This document shows, piece by piece, positions 1 through 12,588 of a DNA stretch of 64,000 nt (position 1 is its first letter; each line of letters opens with the position of its first letter). The position numbers and the translations under genes were made by a program. The notes beneath the pieces were generated by a model that was not told the DNA's origin, made no database searches, and saw nothing but the letters and a program-made list of their open reading frames with translations. This DNA is from Imbricaverruca yamaguchii (lineage: Eukaryota; Arthropoda; Thecostraca; Neoverrucidae), in assembly GCA_034440575.1 (NCBI GenBank), contig JAOTOL010001598.1:1297001-1361000 (forward strand). Reading direction: 5' to 3'.

Positions 1-639
1 ATAATCTCATTTCCAATAAATTTTACATTACCACTGCTGGATGATGACCCAAACGTTAGTTGCTACATACCACGCAAGAGGATGTAGGTAGACTACTATG
101 ATCTGCAATATGATTGAGTTGCAAAAAAGTCCTGTGCTGCCAAGTATGAAAGCTATGTCTATACCTGCCATACTTTTTCCACACCAGCCTATACATGCAT
201 GAATAATATCCTACCCCGCACTTCAGTCCCCAAATATATATTGCATATGCCTATGGACATACAAACATGCGTGTATACAAATATAGTTCAGGTGAATACC
301 TGCTAATTTCTACTGGCAATGGGCGGAGGTGGATGCCAGCCCCGCTCGGACTTCGCCTCCTCGTCTCTAATTGCCCGCCGCCTGTCAGCCCGAGCCATGT
401 CCACGGACGCGAGTCGCGCGTCCCTCCCTCCCTGTCGTCCCCTCGACACGCGTTGTCCGGCGCCCGAGTGGCCGGCCATATAGCTGGCCGGCCGGTCACC
501 TCCCGGACCCAGCTCGGCTCCCGTCTCGTGCCAAACAGGCACCGGCGCGGGCTCGGGACCGGCGGCGGCCGTTTTTGTCGCGGGAGGCGGAAGCGTTCCG
601 CGCTAATCGGCCGACTCCCTGACACTAAATGAATCTCGC
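1..639. other. No gene seen
   Basis: AT-rich to about 330, then GC-rich with many CpG. The open frames here show no splice-bounded or recognisable protein. Confidence 0.4.
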
Positions 640-1215
640 GCACGCGGCCGACGGGTGATGTGCTGACGCCGCGAACTGGCAGAGACAGCGGTAAAGGCAG
701 AGGATGAGGCAGAGGCAGAGCCAGAGGCGGTGCGTCGACCTGACTGATGAGGAAGCTGATGGCCGACGGGCGATGTGCTGATGCCGCGAACTGGCAGAGA
801 CAGAGGTAAAGGCAGAGGAAGAGGCAGAGGCAGAGCCAGAGGCGGTGCGTCGACCTGACTGATGAGGAAGCTGATGGCCGACGGGCGATGTGCTGACGCC
901 GCGAACTGGCAGAGACAGCGGTAAAGGCAGAGGAAGAGCCAGAGGCGGCAGAGCCAGAGGCAGAGCCAGAGGAAGCCGAGGCCGACGGGCGAGTGCTGAC
1001 GCGAATGGCAGAGACAGGGTAAGGCAGAGGAGAGGCAGAGGCAGAGCCAGAGGCGGTGCGTCGACCTGACTGATGAGGAAGCTGATGGCCGACGGGTGAT
1101 GTGCTGACGCTGCGAACTGGCAGAGACAGCGGTAAAGGCAGAGGAAGAGGCAGAGGCAGAGCCAGAGGCGGTGCGTCGACCTGACTGATGAGGAGGCTGA
1201 TGGCCGACGCGCTGA
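640..1215. repeat. 115-bp tandem repeat, about five copies
   Basis: The marker GCCGACGGG occurs at 647, 762, 877, about 981 and 1088, and in diverged form at 1203. The fourth copy is shorter by many single-base losses. Each unit contains a purine-rich GGCAGAGGCAGAG stretch. The long minus-strand open frames are by-products of the repeat. Confidence 0.8.
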
Positions 1216-4200
1216 TGCTGCAGCTTGGAGAGGTGCCTGGGCCTGTCTCGAGAGGCTGCCCGCTGCCGCTGGGAGAGAGGCAAGAGAAGGCGCAGTTAGG
1301 GGAAGTGTTTGGCGTGGGCCACGTCCTCGTCCTCTCCTGCCCGGATGAGGTCACGGCAGCTCTTCATAAGGCTCAGATGGCGCGACTGCGTGAGACCAGC
1401 GGCCAGCTGCGGTGACAAATTGAGATCAGAGAGGGAGTCAGCGCACGGCGCCGATGACACGGCTGTTTGTCAGCTGTTTCCCAGGCGGCTGACGCCCGGC
1501 GGATTGGGACAGACCCTTTGAGCGGAATGATCAATGGACGCGCCAAATGGCGCCAAATGGCGCGGGCGCGGCGCCCATTGGCGCGGAGTCGGGCCGGCTC
1601 CGGTCCAGCCGCCGGCCGGCGGATTTGACGCTCACGTGGTCTGTCGACGGTGACTGCCGTTCGCCGCAGAACGGCCGCTGCCGACTCCGCCGGGGCTTTG
1701 TCGGCCCGCCGTGCGGATTACCGACCAGTCAAATGAGCCGGATTTGTCGGCAGAGATCGGCAGTTTTCGGAAAGGCCACATGGTCGGCGTCTTTGTACCG
1801 CGAACTGGCCGCTCCTTCCGTCATCCGCGCCTCCGAGGGAGCCCTGGCGGTGTCAGCTCCTGAGCGCCGTGCCGAAGCCAGATGACATCTTGCCCAGACA
1901 AAAAGAAACTTTGACAGAACGTCGTTTCGTTCGGGCAAAGCCTCACTTTGAGGAGTCAACGCTGCGATTAAGATCAACTTCAACCATAGCGCATGTGTAA
2001 ATCTTCTGCAATACCACAAGCACAGCCGTGGCTCTGGTACGTAATGATTAATGCAATACGATGTCATAAATCAATATAGTGCAAATCCCAGCATGCAAAT
2101 TCCAAGAAAACATCAGATTTATTGCCGGTATTGCCAGATGATCATTCTTGTTCTATAACGGGAACTAAAAAGTATCGACATCTCCAACTGCCTTGATTAC
2201 TGCCGACACAGGTGGCTGACCTACGGCGTCCTCGCTCTTCTTGTCGGCGCGTGCACGCCTCTCGCGTGCACAGCTCTTCCTCGCCGGTGCTGTGATCGCT
2301 GTCGCCGTGCCGTGCAGCACGGACGACAGACTGACATCCACTGCCACCGATGTCGGCTCTCGGCCACGCGCAGCTGTTGACACCTCCAAGCGTTAATGCT
2401 GGTGCCAGGCTGGACGCACGCTCCTCCGATAGAACACTGCAGCCGCCCTGTTGAACTTCGGGTCAATTGGCGCCGCATGGGCAACAAGCGCATCAGATTC
2501 CACTCATGTGGCTGCATTTGAGCAGGTGCGTCTCAGATATCCGGAGAGAGTAACGATGCAGGAGGGTGGGGGGGGGGGGGCTGCCGCCGGCGGGCCACAG
2601 TGGTATCGCCAAATAGCCCGCTCTGCCAGCCAGACATCACCAATCAGAGTCGGCAAACAGCGAGTCGAGTCATGACGAGGACGCGGCTCGACCGCCGACA
2701 ACAGCGCCGACGACTCTGTTTGCCGTGGAATTAGTCTGCTCGCCGGGCGTTTGCTCAGGCGGCGGCGGCGTGTCTTGTTTCCAGGCGACGCTCGGTGGCC
2801 CTGTTTGCCGGCGATCGGTGTTGTTCAAACCGAGCGGCCGGCGCCCGGTGCGCAGTGGGAGCCGACGCGGCCGCGACGGGGGCGTGCCAGTCGGCCTCGC
2901 TGCAGGCTCTCGTGTCGGCCGTCGTGGTCGACGCCGTGCCGTCGACGAGGCTCTGTGCTGCGCGGCGGGCCGCACGTTCCACCGCGGCGACCGCCGGCCG
3001 ACAGGTGACCGGTGTCCGTGGTACGGCGCCCCGGCGGCCGACATCAAAGCGCGCGGACGCCGCAGCCGCGCCGCCGTCGTCGGCATCCGCGCACGGCACG
3101 GAGAGCGGCCGCTTTTTGCCGGTGGCGGCGCGGTCGGACGTCAATTAACGCCCCCGGCCGTCAGCGTGCGAGTCGCTCATGCGAAATGGACGCCGCCAAA
3201 AACTGGTCCACCGCCGCATGGCTGCTCCGCCGGCCGGCCGGGATCGGCCGACACAGACTTGACCTTGCAGTCCAGCAGATCGGTCGTGCGGCACTGGGCG
3301 CACTGGACCGATTTTTGGCGATTTTTTTAGTTGAAGCTTGGCCGGGGCTGGAGCGAGTTTCATCGCAGAATGATATTCATGTTCGCAATTGTAGTACTTA
3401 CGCATATCCGACTATCGGAGGGCTCAGTTCATTCCCACACCGAAAAAGAACTTGCTTTTAATGTCTTCATTACCTATGCACCACTATTTCATCCCATAGC
3501 TGAAAGAGCAGGAAAGATCATAACAAGTGAAATAGCAGATTGCATAGGACTTTCCTACAGACCGTAGTACAACAGAAATGCTAATCACTTTTGGCGGAGA
3601 GCATCACTGATCAACAATGCGTTCTGAAACAGCTCTGACGAGTACGCTTGCTTGTAATTATCACCTTGAGACTTCCAAACATTTCGCTGAAGTGGGCCTT
3701 GCAGTAAAACTGCATCCATCAGCAGCAGTATCACAACACTATCTGCCCTTTCGCGCCATTTTCCATGCTTCCGAACCCTGTTTTTGATTGGGCGACGGGA
3801 CGGGCGGATATTTCCATTTAACCTCCTGACATCCGGTCACCATTGTAAGGACCTGGGCCATTCTGTGACGATGTTATGCCAAAACCAGGGATATTGGCCT
3901 TTTCATTGAGGACAAGGACATTATAAGCGACGCCGAATAGCCAGGTGGTCCCCCTTCCGGCGCCTATAAATCTTAACCAATGAGGGGCACACTCGGTCTG
4001 TGTAGTGCACCATAACCAGACGAGAACCCGTGACCAGAAAAATAGCGCGCTGGCCGTTGTACGAACAAAACGGCCGCAGCAGACTGGTGCAGTCGTCGGC
4101 ATGGGCACAATGACTATTCATGGTTCAACGGAACCGGACTAGCCATATTTACGACCAGCTTTCCCCAATTTGTCCATGGATAGATGGCGGTGTGGTAGAC

Positions 4201-4429
4201 CGTTGCTTACCACATCTAAATTGGACGCGAATATTCGCAGCAACGACTTTCTTTTTGTTGAATAATAGCCAAATGCAGCATTCCTGCCATACTTTAATCC
4301 AAAATGTTCATATGCCTTGCCATGATACTGAAGTGATTGTAAATACCAATTGGTTAGGGATAATCAGTAAGCGTCCCATATCTATTGCATGCGTTAGAGA
4401 TACGTTAGTCATTTGGCTCCTCACTTATG
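1216..4429. other. No gene seen; GC-rich blocks
   Basis: CpG-rich blocks at 1550-1860 and 2700-3350 with GGCCGG motifs alternate with AT-richer sequence. A 12-G run lies near 2569. No domain or convincing exon was recognised on either strand. Confidence 0.4.
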
Positions 4430-4885
4430 TTGCATGCATGTAGGTTGGGTATGCATGTGTGAATTCCCAATGAGTGCCGATAATGCATGTAGGTATGCCC
4501 CAGCCTGTGTTGAGAATGTATGCACGTCAGTTTAGATGCATCTGTAAATTTACGTATATATTATAGTTGATCTTGGTAATGTATCAATGCATGTTTCAGT
4601 GCATGATAGGAAAGTATGTATGCATGTTCCAATGTATGCTGGTAGTGTATGCATGTATGCCCCAGTGTATGTTGGGCAGGTATCCATGCATGCCCCAATG
4701 CATGCTAGCAATGTATGCATGCATGTCCTGGCATACGCTGGGAATGTACGCATACACGCCCAATGTATGTTGGTAATGTTATGCATGCATACCCAAAGTA
4801 TGTTGGTAAAGTTATGTACGCGTATCCCAATGTGTCTGGTGATGCATGTTTACCCCCGTGAATGTTAGGCAGCGTGTGCATCGGA
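4430..4885. repeat. Degenerate tandem repeat of about 43 bp
   Basis: Roughly ten diverged units built on ATGCATGC and CCCCAATGTATGTTGGTAAT. Spacing is close to 40-44 bp and the copies are heavily mutated, so this looks like an old array. Confidence 0.6.
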
Positions 4886-6280
4886 CACTAATTGGCGAAG
4901 GCCGTGCGGTGTTCCGACAGATAGTCCCTGGTGACAAATGACCTTGTCGAAGCTCGTGCGGGCGCCTTTGGGCGCAGGTCGTGCCTGTCAGTGGCGCCAG
5001 TCGTGCTGACAGGTGCAGGTTATTTTCGCCACGTCACAGAGATACGTGACGCGGCGATTTGAGCCGAGGCGGCTTACAGTCGCTCAGCCTCACCGCTCCC
5101 CGCGCTCAACTCCGCGTCCGGTCTGTACACTTTTGCACAGGGTGATTTCACACATCACGCTCGCAGGAACCTCGGATGCATGGGAATTCTGCGGGACGTG
5201 GCGGCGCGTTAAGTTTTCGATGTAATTTTATTTGGTTCTACTTTTTGGAAGATAAGATTCCCTGTGCTCTTAAGCCTTCACGAGTTTGATAGTATAGCCG
5301 TCCGCGAAATGTCAGGAGTTGTTTATTGCCTTTGCCGCATGGATGTGTTCGCCAGCTTTAGATCAGCTGACCTTAGGTCGCAAATTCGGCGAATCGCCAG
5401 ATCCCAGTAAAAGTGTTCTATTGGCGACTCACGGACATACACCAAGAACATCACATCTAATGATCACATCGTTGCATCTTCGTTCCGTCGCAGTCCATAC
5501 AGCGGCGCTAACCCACAGTACCATGTTTGCTCGACAAATTCCCACGACTCAAAGCACTATCGCCATCCACTATCTCCACGCCTACCCATCCTTTGCCGCT
5601 ACACAATCGAATATTGCATATGGGATCACTATGCTTCATTCAAATTAGAATGACCGTAGTGCCATGTCATGGCAAGAAGATAGCAACTGACAGCATTGCG
5701 TCACATCCACGCTCTGGATTCTCCATCCTTCATATTGGACGCAAATAGCACTTGCACTCTTAATACACTTTTGGTTACCTTTTCTTGTGCATCAGTGTTA
5801 TCATTCCACAGCGATATAATATAGAAACATCCACCTTTCTTGATTTGTGTAATCTACGATCATGTTCTCCAGGCAAAGCTAAACGAACACGAACAATTCC
5901 TTTGAAACTTCAGGGGGAGCCTTGCTATTCGTCATTCACCTAAGCGTGGATAGGTAGTATTCGCTTGCAATACATCCATCACAGGAGCGTTCCCACGTCG
6001 ATTGGTGTGGAAGAGTCTATGGAAGTTAGATAATCGGCGATCCCCCGGTAGCAATGATCTGTCTTAGAGCTAAACTCATAGCTTATCGAACGACGTTTTG
6101 CAATGTTCCAACATATTCATGTTTCCTGAAATGGTCGTGTTCTGCTTCCCGAACTATCATGTTTTTCGTGGTACTTTTTTCATATCGTCTCATTTTCATA
6201 CGGCATAGCTTTTCAAAATCGACAAGACTGTAGTCGCTGGAACTACCTGTTGGAATGCCAGTGCCTTGTAATTGCCTTGC
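4886..6280. other. No gene seen
   Basis: Unique-looking sequence of mixed composition without recognisable protein or RNA gene. Confidence 0.35.
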
Positions 6281-6332
6281 TTGTTATTTGAGTTTTAGGA
6301 CGCATCGACCATGTTTGGTCATTTAGCGCCCT
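6281..6332 (+). repeat. Dispersed hairpin repeat (AGGGCGC...GCGCCC type), copy 1
   Basis: TTATTTGAGTTTTAGG leads into a hairpin closed by GGCGC-type pairs and an inner CGACCA/TGGTC stem. Sister copies lie at 13041, 20410, 20735, 22337 and 27128. Its complement resembles the SINE tails. Confidence 0.55.
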
Positions 6333-6423
6333 GCATGCCGCTATGGCAAATGACTATCACTGAACACGTAATCAACTCTTGATTGTTGAAGAGGGTTAAG
6401 TCGCCGCTTATCTATTAGGTTAA

Positions 6424-6499
<76 letters not shown>

Positions 6500-6500
6500 T
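6424..6500. repeat. TA dinucleotide microsatellite
   Basis: About 38 TA units with one interruption (TATACATA). Confidence 0.95.
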
Positions 6501-7025
6501 ACAGCCACATACACGAATGCGAGCTTATGTATCATGAGATGAATATTCTTCGTAGTCGAACTTGGTTTGAAGCAAGATGCATCGGTTTCTAAATGAGATA
6601 ATTGTGAGTTAAATCTACGCAAATGATAGTGTAGTTTAACTCATGAGCAGTCGTATGCGTGTGCTGTTCGTATGCTGTTCGTATGCGATATCCGGGAGAT
6701 GAAAAAGACGACTCATTCCAAATTATGCCGCTGCCGTTATTCCACCATGACTGAAGAATATGTGTATGTCTGAACCCCATCATTTTTGCAAAACTTCCTC
6801 GGCTTTGAAATTGCAGTGGATGTCTTGCAAAGCCGCATTATGATAAGATAATCTATATGTAAAAATGTATATAGAATTGCTTCTCTTGTCAGCGCGACAT
6901 ATTCTCCTGGCATCAAACGTTAGCGGATTTAATCTTCGAATATGTACATTTTGAATGTCCAAAGACGTTTAGCAACGTAATCGTTTACACCTTAATATAT
7001 TATACCACTGTCCTCCGACTCGGCT

Positions 7026-7163
7026 GGGGACGAGTAGCCTAGGGGTAAGTTGCTCGTCTCACAATCGAAAGGTTGTGGGTTCGTACTCTTGCCCGCAACC
7101 AATCGCGTGAGATTGCATGTATGACTAACGGTCGATGTGTCGTAAAAACCAATAACCAACCAA
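7026..7163 (+). mobile_element. tRNA-derived SINE, copy 1, with target-site duplication
   Basis: A 138-bp element with an A-box-like TAGCCTAGGGGTAAG and a B-box-like GGGTTCGTACTC, then a body (GCCCGCAACCAATCG) and a tail rich in AACCAATAACC. It is flanked by cctccgactcggct (7012-7025) and cctccgactcagct (7164-7177), a 13/14 match that reads as a target-site duplication. It is non-autonomous; the partner LINE is unknown. Confidence 0.75.
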
Positions 7164-7393
7164 CCTCCGACTCAGCTATATTAACACTCTTCTGCAAAGC
7201 GTCACCCACATCAGCCGTCCAAAGCTTCAACCACCCAGACCCTATTCCAATCCACTAGAACGGCAAGAATCGATCTGGCCGTGGTGGCGCCAATCCCGTT
7301 GCGAGACCAGCTCGTCCGCAGCGGACGCGCCGTCCGCCCGCCACAAGCCGGGTCGGTAGCCGCCAGCCGAACAAACCAACTACCACTGTACAG

Positions 7394-7561
7394 GCGGTGC
7401 TGGTGGTTATTGGTTTTACGACACAGCGACCGTTGAGTCGTGCAGCATCGCCAATCTCTCACGGTGATTGGTCGCGGGCGAAGAGTAGCGACAGGCGAGA
7501 CTCGAACCCACAATATTTCGATTGTGAGACCGGCAACGTACCCTAGACTGCTCATCTCCTC
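7394..7561 (-). mobile_element. tRNA-derived SINE, copy 2
   Basis: Same family as the copy at 7026 but in reverse orientation: tail, body and tRNA-like head can be matched throughout. The B box is GGGTTCGAGTC on the minus strand. Imperfect flanking repeats ccactgtacag (7383) and ccactgaacag (7562) suggest an older insertion. Confidence 0.7.
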
Positions 7562-9686
7562 CCACTGAACAGACACAGCGCAAAAACACTACAACATCCA
7601 GCCGCGAACACATGCGCCGACCACATCAGCAGCTCAAAATACCGCATCAGCCCACCACATTAGCAGCTTAAAACACACCAATGTCGACATAATGTGCCGG
7701 AATTACGTCAAGATCAGCTTGATGTGGAATATTTCCAACATTGGTGTATGTTCAGCTCAGGCGATGTCTGACACTCTTCGTCAATTCTTACCGTTGAAGG
7801 TATTCCGAGCAGCCAACACTCCTCATCTCCTGCATTGCCAATTTGACTGGCATTCTTCGTCAGCTTTTTCGTTCTCCTTTCTTCATATCCGTTAATTATA
7901 TCCGTCAATGACGCACCTCTTTTTCTCCCTACGCTACTCTCACTCACTGTTCCGTGCTCCGAGGCTGATTCAGCATCGCTGAAATCATCTTCAAAGTCCG
8001 ACACTGTCTCGCTGGTCACGGTGTGCGCTCACCTCAGCGAGTGACCGACCTCGCGCGCCCTCCGGCAACCGGCTCACTCAGCTGACATCACGGGGACCGA
8101 GACCGACCGCGGTCAAGGTCAACCGCCGGCCGTGTGGCTCATAGTGAAGGTAATCAGGGGGCAGGGGAAAATGGTTTGAGGTAAAAAGCTTCATCAGCTT
8201 TCCATACCAAGCATTACAGCCGGTTTAAGGGGTTAATTAAACATTTCTTTTTGTGCACCTCGGATACGTGTTAAATTATCCTAGGCGTCCATAGGTGTTG
8301 CAGGTCTCACTTTGCGGGGGACTGGCTCAGACCCCGCGAGAAAGACAAGGGGCAGGAAGACGCCGACTGGCAGAAGCCGCGCGAGACCCGGGCGGCCGGC
8401 GCGCGGGCGCGTTGCGTGCTGACGTGCGATGACAGCGGTGGCCTGCGAGCGGCAGGCGAATGCCGGGCCCGGCGTCGGCCGTAGCTCACAACGACGGCTG
8501 CCGTCAGCGCACCGGCCGGCCTGTTTGGCCGGCGACGTGGCCGCCATGATCTCTCACACTGATAGCCGGCCGGCCGGGGAGCGCTATCGCTCTCACGACA
8601 GCCGATGGCCGCGCGATTATGGATTCACGGCGACGCGACGCGCCGATGCGAGCGCGGTGCAGGACGCGATGGGCGGCGGCACGGCACATCGCAACCCGCT
8701 CGCCTCCGCGCCAGATAAAACCAATTAGCCCGGCCGGGCCGGTGTCATTAGCGACTATCGCCGACGCATCGGGCCCGCGCCGGTCGGGCCGCGTTTTTCG
8801 GTTCGGATTTGTGGGGCAATAAAATCGGCCGTCCGGACCGATTTGGAATAAAATAATTTCACAGTCGGCTGCCGTAAACGAAGCACGTCCCGTGTTTTGT
8901 CAGAAACGACCGGCCGGCTCCCAATCTGAGTCGGCCGTAAAGATATATCGGCCGGCGCGCATTGTGTACGCATCACACGACCAAAACTGTGACCGGCCCT
9001 ATCGCCGCGCGGAAGCGCTACCTCTCGGCCGTGAAACAACGCCGCGCGGCGCGTCGAGATTTTTACGGCCGACTTTTTGTCCGCTCGGAAACCTTGCCGG
9101 CTCGCGGCCGGCGTCTCGAGGGCCCCTAAATTTTACGGCCGCCTGTAAAGCTGACCCGTGCTCGGCTGCATAACAGCGTTGCCGGGCCGTCGCCGGCGGC
9201 GGCGGCGGCCGGTGTCGGCTCGACGGCCAGCCGGGCGGCCACCGCCGCCGGCCCCCGTGCCGCGGCCGGGCGACACGCCGGCCGGCGCGCAACAACGCCT
9301 AATTAGATTATGAGGCCGGTGGCGTTTGCGGAGATTTTCGCCATAATGGCGCCCGGAATGGGCGCGCCGCCGGCGACGGCGGCAGCTGCTGCGGGCCGCC
9401 GAGCACGACCGACGACCGTAGGCGGGCCGTTAGCGGCGCCGTTCTGCAGTGTTGCACTGAAGCGGGCGCGCGCCCCGCCACCGGCCGCGCCTTTCGGCGA
9501 AGCAGCGCGGCGGTTGGCGCGCAGCGGCGCGACGTGTCTTAATTGATAGTGTTCGTGTGTGGGGCGGCGCGGCCGCCGGCGGGGGCGTCGTAATGAAGAC
9601 GAACGCGCCGCCGCCGCCGCCGCGTCTCGCCGGCGCAGGTCGGCGCGCGGCCGCAGGTTAAACGTCGCGACATTCGCGCGGTAAGG
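7562..9686. other. No gene seen; GC-rich from 8300
   Basis: From 8300 the sequence is extremely CpG-rich with frequent GGCCGG. Open frames in all six phases come from lack of AT stop codons. I recognise no exon. Confidence 0.4.
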
Positions 9687-9692
9687 TTTATT
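9687..9692 (-). other. Possible polyadenylation signal of the FN3 gene
   Basis: AATAAA on the minus strand, about 690 nt past the stop codon. I found no nearer canonical hexamer. The implied 3' UTR of 0.7 kb is plausible but unproven. Confidence 0.2.
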
Positions 9693-10378
9693 GTCGACAC
9701 GAACACGGCGTATTTGTACAACTGCGCTGGGACGCCACGCTCGGCAGCGCCCGGCGGACCCGAATGACGCACGCACGCATGCACGCCACCGAGCACGCAC
9801 CCTCGCACACACACACACACACATACACATTCGCTGCACACTGTACAGACGGCGCGACACGAGTGCCAAGCGCCTTTATCACAGATGGGGGCCGCACTGC
9901 GGCCATCTTCCACTCGAAAGTGGCGATAAATATATCCACGCCCGCCACGAGGTAGCACTGCAGTTCACAAAGAGGTCAGCTTGAGCCTTAAAGCGCCGGC
10001 GAAGTGTTTTTTTTGTGATGATGGGCGGCGAATTGCTGGCATCTCTCAGAGACGTGGCGTGCGAAGCTTGCTGGCGCAGCACCGAAGCATGATCGAATCA
10101 TCTCATGAACACGTGAGCATGTAGCGACATAAAAAGCCAACGGGTGGCCGTGGAAGCGTCGACGAAACGGACACGAGCGGGCTTTGTACACCACGGGTGG
10201 GCGCATGCAAGCTCACCGGCATCAACTTTGAGACTAGCTCGATGCACCCAGGTCAGATCGGGTCAGATCAGGTCAGGTCGCACAGACGCTTGTCGAGTAG
10301 CAAAGGCACACAGACCAGTCTCGAGTAATTCACCAACACGATGCTCGCATTCCAAAACAGCGCCAGCCCCCGCGCACC

Positions 10379-10693
10379 CTACACGGGCGTCAGGGATCCG
10401 GGTGACGTCACCACCAGTGGTGACGTCACCGTCTTCGGCTTGACGCACTGCGAGACGGCGAAGACGCGGCGCGCGCCTGCCGGCAACAGCGCCGCCGTGT
10501 CAGATGAGCGCTGGCAGCGCGTGAGCACCAGCAGCAGCAGCAGCAGCAGCACCGCCAGCAGCACCAGGCCCAGCAGCACGCTGTGCAGGGCGCGAGGCGG
10601 CTGCGCCGGTCGGCGCTCACCGTCGGCGACGCTGTAGGTGCTGATCACCAGCGGCACGGAGCGCCACGGCCGCTGGGTGCCGGTCAGCTCCAC
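10379..10693 (-). CDS. Exon 6: end of FN3 domain 2, transmembrane helix, cytoplasmic tail
   Basis: The exon has 104 codons plus stop, after the acceptor CGCCAG|GTG at 10693. The first 22 residues complete FN3 domain 2 (VELTGTQRPW then VPLVISTYSV). After a proline-rich spacer a helix of about 20 residues, almost pure Leu/Val/Ala, begins at HSVLLG and ends at LTRCQRSS. The Arg and Cys after it fit a type I stop-transfer and a possible palmitoylation site. The tail of about 45 residues has no motif I recognise and ends in SLTPV. The helix is encoded by a CTG-rich run (CAG on the plus strand, about 10527-10580), so its length may be unstable. Confidence 0.68.
   Translation of the reverse strand: MELTGTQRPWRSVPLVISTYSVADGERRPAQPPRALHSVLLGLVLLAVLLLLLLLVLTRCQRSSDTAALLPAGARRVFAVSQCVKPKTVTSPLVVTSPGSLTPV
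10527..10580. repeat. CAG/CTG trinucleotide run in coding sequence
   Basis: An interrupted AGC repeat on the plus strand. Read on the minus strand it is CTG codons, which make up much of the leucine-rich transmembrane helix of exon 6. Confidence 0.7.
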
Positions 10694-11549
10694 CTGGCGG
10701 CGAGACGGCGCGTCAGCACACTGGCGCCGTCGGCGGCGGCCGCACGAAGCGCGGCGGCGCGCGCGCGCGACGACCCGCCGGCGAGCGACGCGTGTGACGG
10801 CGAGCCGCCAGCGAGCGTCCGCCGGCGCCACCGCGCCCAGCTGCGCGCGGAGAACATACGTGACGAATCTCGCCAGCGCCAATAGTGGCATCTGGTGCGT
10901 TAGATTTATCGCATGGCCTGCATCATTGGTCGCTGCAGAACTTTAATAATGCCAATTATAAGGCAGTTAACCGGGTCGGCCCCCGGCGCCGTCGGCTGTA
11001 ACTCATCCGGGACGAGTGTGCGAGGCAGGGAGGGGGTGGTCGACGCCAGTGCAACACACGATGCCGGGCTGCATCCTCCTGCCCCCTCCCCCTCTGCACC
11101 GTGGCGAGCTCCTCCCAATCGGCACCGGAGCGCTGTGGAAGGCAGCGGCGGTGCAGGCCTAGTTGTTTGGCGTCCAGTGAAGGCGTTATCCGACACTCAA
11201 GTTATCCGAAAGCGAGGGAGTGATTTATTAGGCATGCCAGACCATAAAGGTCATGTGCGCCGTCTTTACCCGAAAACGTTGGCGCGTGGCTCTTTAACTG
11301 TGGGCCGACTGTTGGACACTTTCCAGTCTGAAGGTATGCGCGGGAATCGGCCGCCAAAACTGACATCCGGCGCACGTCATTACGGCTATTCGTCGTAGTT
11401 CACCAGCTGCCTTCTGTGCAGATTAGAGGCGTTGCGAATCGTCCGGAATGACTCAAACCGGGCAATTGGCATTGTGGCGGCCCGCGTCTGGGGAGCCGCC
11501 GCGGCCGCCCGAGGTGTGGCGGCACCCGCTGGCCGGCGCACCTCGACTC

Positions 11550-11742
11550 GGCGGGCGTTCTCGGGCACACACACAGACCGGCCCGGCGGGCGTTCTCGGG
11601 CACACACACGGACCGGCGCGGCGGGCGTTCTCGGGCACACACACAGACCGGCGCGGCGGGCGTTCTCGGGCGCACACACAGACCGGCGCGGCGGGCGTTC
11701 TCGGGCACACACACGGACCGGCGCGGCTGGAGTTCTCAGACG
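11550..11742. repeat. 35-bp tandem repeat in the last intron
   Basis: GCGGGCGTTCTCGGG recurs at 11551, 11586, 11621, 11656 and 11691, each followed by CACACACA and GACCGGC. Confidence 0.9.
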
Positions 11743-12588
11743 CACGCGCCGCCGCCGCCGTCCGTCCGCCCGCCGCCGCGCACGGCAGCACGATACTTTT
11801 TACGACGCTAACGGACGCTGTTTTGGCTGAGCATGCACGATCTGCCGGCGTGCTGGCACAAAAACGCCGCGCGTAATGGAAACCCGAGGCCGGCGCTAAC
11901 GTGCGCACGGCCAGCACGGCGCGGGCGCGGGCGCGGGCGCAGCGGGTCAGGTTGCCGGAGCCCGTGCCGCCCCGACGCGCGCCCGCCGGCCTCGCCGCCA
12001 ACAAAGCCACCAGCCCGAACATCATTAGAGGGGCAGAATGTAAACATTTTCATAGGTGGGAGGATGGCCTGTCCGAGAATAATGAGCGCGTTTTTGCGCC
12101 GCCGGCCGTGATGGACGATCGGCCTCGACAAAAACCGCTCGAGCGGTTTTCAATATCCGAGCTCACTTAACAGCTCTTGCATGAGCGATGCTAACTATGC
12201 CGGCGCACGCCGTCAACTCTGGGGTTTTGTTGGCCGAAGGTAATCGACAAGCTGCGGGCGGCCATCGGCAGCCATAGTTACCGCGTGTGCGCCTGAGACA
12301 GTGTGCGTACACACGCACACTCTCGCATATAATTTGCATCATCTGTGTGCGCTTTTCAAGTGTAGTATCTTATATGGATCTCAAAAACCTGTCCAGTCAT
12401 AAATTGCATGCATGGACGCAGGCGCAAAAGTCACACCTTGATGGACCCCTCATTCGGACGCTTAATTCTACTCAGTTTCACGGACAGCGGCAATCAATTA
12501 ATCCAATCTGGTTGCTCGTGCATGCGTCATCTCGTGCATCACCTTGTTCCATACGTCACAGTCCCCATGCCCAAGGACGGCCTCTCAC

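Noticed and set aside
3331..3567. 78-codon plus-strand frame with a signal-peptide-like start (MIFMFAIVVLTH)
   Set aside because: Short, no domain, no splice or promoter context; hydrophobic starts are common by chance.
8281..9869. Overlapping GC-rich frames as genes
   Set aside because: All six phases are open because stop codons are rare in CpG-rich sequence; composition is Arg/Ala/Pro/Gly noise.
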